Below, piece by piece: positions 5,084-5,127 of a stretch of 5,127 nt of DNA. The translations under genes were made by a program, and so were the position numbers. The stretch comes from Treponema sp. (GTDB taxonomy: Bacteria > Spirochaetota > Spirochaetia > Treponematales > Breznakiellaceae): positions 1 to 5,127 of the forward strand of contig JAIROB010000148.1 in the NCBI GenBank assembly GCA_031257695.1, given 5' to 3'. The stretch's first letter is position 1; each line of letters opens with the position of its first letter. Under the pieces are notes generated by a model. It worked only from the letters and a program-made list of their open reading frames with translations, did no database searches and was not told where the DNA came from.

Positions 5084-5127
5084 CCGCCACGATGTGTCAC
5101 AACTGGAGGCCCTGCTGGACGCAATCC
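5010..5127 (+). CDS. IS5-family transposase, second frame (orfB; catalytic part, partial)
   Basis: In the +1 frame relative to orfA, codons from 5010 read KKGSKRPILVDGAGAPLALA, then ATGANRHDVSQLEALLDAI, up to the window edge with no stop. This is the conserved middle of IS5-group transposases: GTKR-hydrophobic-VDG holds the likely second catalytic Asp, followed by the GANRHD motif. The third catalytic residue lies beyond the window. It has no start codon or ribosome binding site of its own that I can point to, so it is most likely expressed as a fusion with orfA through the frameshift at 5004-5015, or not at all if the shift is a mutation. Confidence 0.8.

Larger units (their letters stand above)
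4536..5127 (+). mobile_element. IS5-family insertion sequence, left part (cut by right window edge)
   Basis: The element contains a two-frame IS5-type transposase. GAACTTATCCCTAAATAGCC (about 4537-4556), some 45 bp upstream of the first ORF, is a good candidate for the left terminal inverted repeat. TTA at 4533-4535 could be part of the target duplication. The right end is outside the window, so neither the repeat nor the duplication can be confirmed, and the left boundary could be off by several bases. Confidence 0.75.

Noticed and set aside
1..5127. CRISPR array, tRNA/rRNA, riboswitch or a new defence system
   Set aside because: No regularly spaced direct repeats, cloverleaf or conserved RNA motif was seen, and the recognised genes are housekeeping or IS genes.

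Overview
The window is a bacterial chromosome segment carrying a short housekeeping block between two insertion sequences. The DEAD-box helicase, the YbiT-type ABC-F ATPase and the IS types resemble genes I associate with host-associated spirochaetes, especially gut treponemes. That assignment rests on remembered protein similarity and medium-to-high GC, not on a marker gene, so it is tentative.

Layout. Positions 1-290 (approx.) are the end of an IS30-family element: the first 64 codons of its transposase lie on the minus strand and run off the left edge, and a strong inverted repeat covers the start codon. Next to it (255-457, minus) is a broken hicA toxin gene. It has a single-base frameshift, and its 3' end appears to be supplied by the IS30 end. 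No hicB is visible; it may lie beyond the IS element. Positions 458-632 form a divergent promoter region with a palindrome suited to be a HicB-type operator, leading rightward into a small Dabb-fold protein gene (633-923).

Positions 924-1008 separate two convergent genes and contain a nested inverted repeat. From 1009 to 4386 the minus strand carries a probable two-gene operon: a DEAD-box RNA helicase with a long basic disordered tail (transcribed first), then, 27 bp later, an ABC-F ATPase of the YbiT group. Both products act on RNA or ribosomes, so a shared role in translation or ribosome maintenance is plausible. The helicase has a near-consensus sigma70-type promoter only 8 bp before its ATG and no Shine-Dalgarno sequence, which suggests a leaderless mRNA.

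From about 4536 to the right edge is the start of an IS5-family element. Its transposase is split between two frames at a G5A7 run (5004-5015) and is cut off by the window end. I do not see a new defence or metabolic system. The most interesting signals are the hairpin over the IS30 transposase start, the decayed hicA, the leaderless helicase promoter, and the conserved-looking short segments in the helicase tail.
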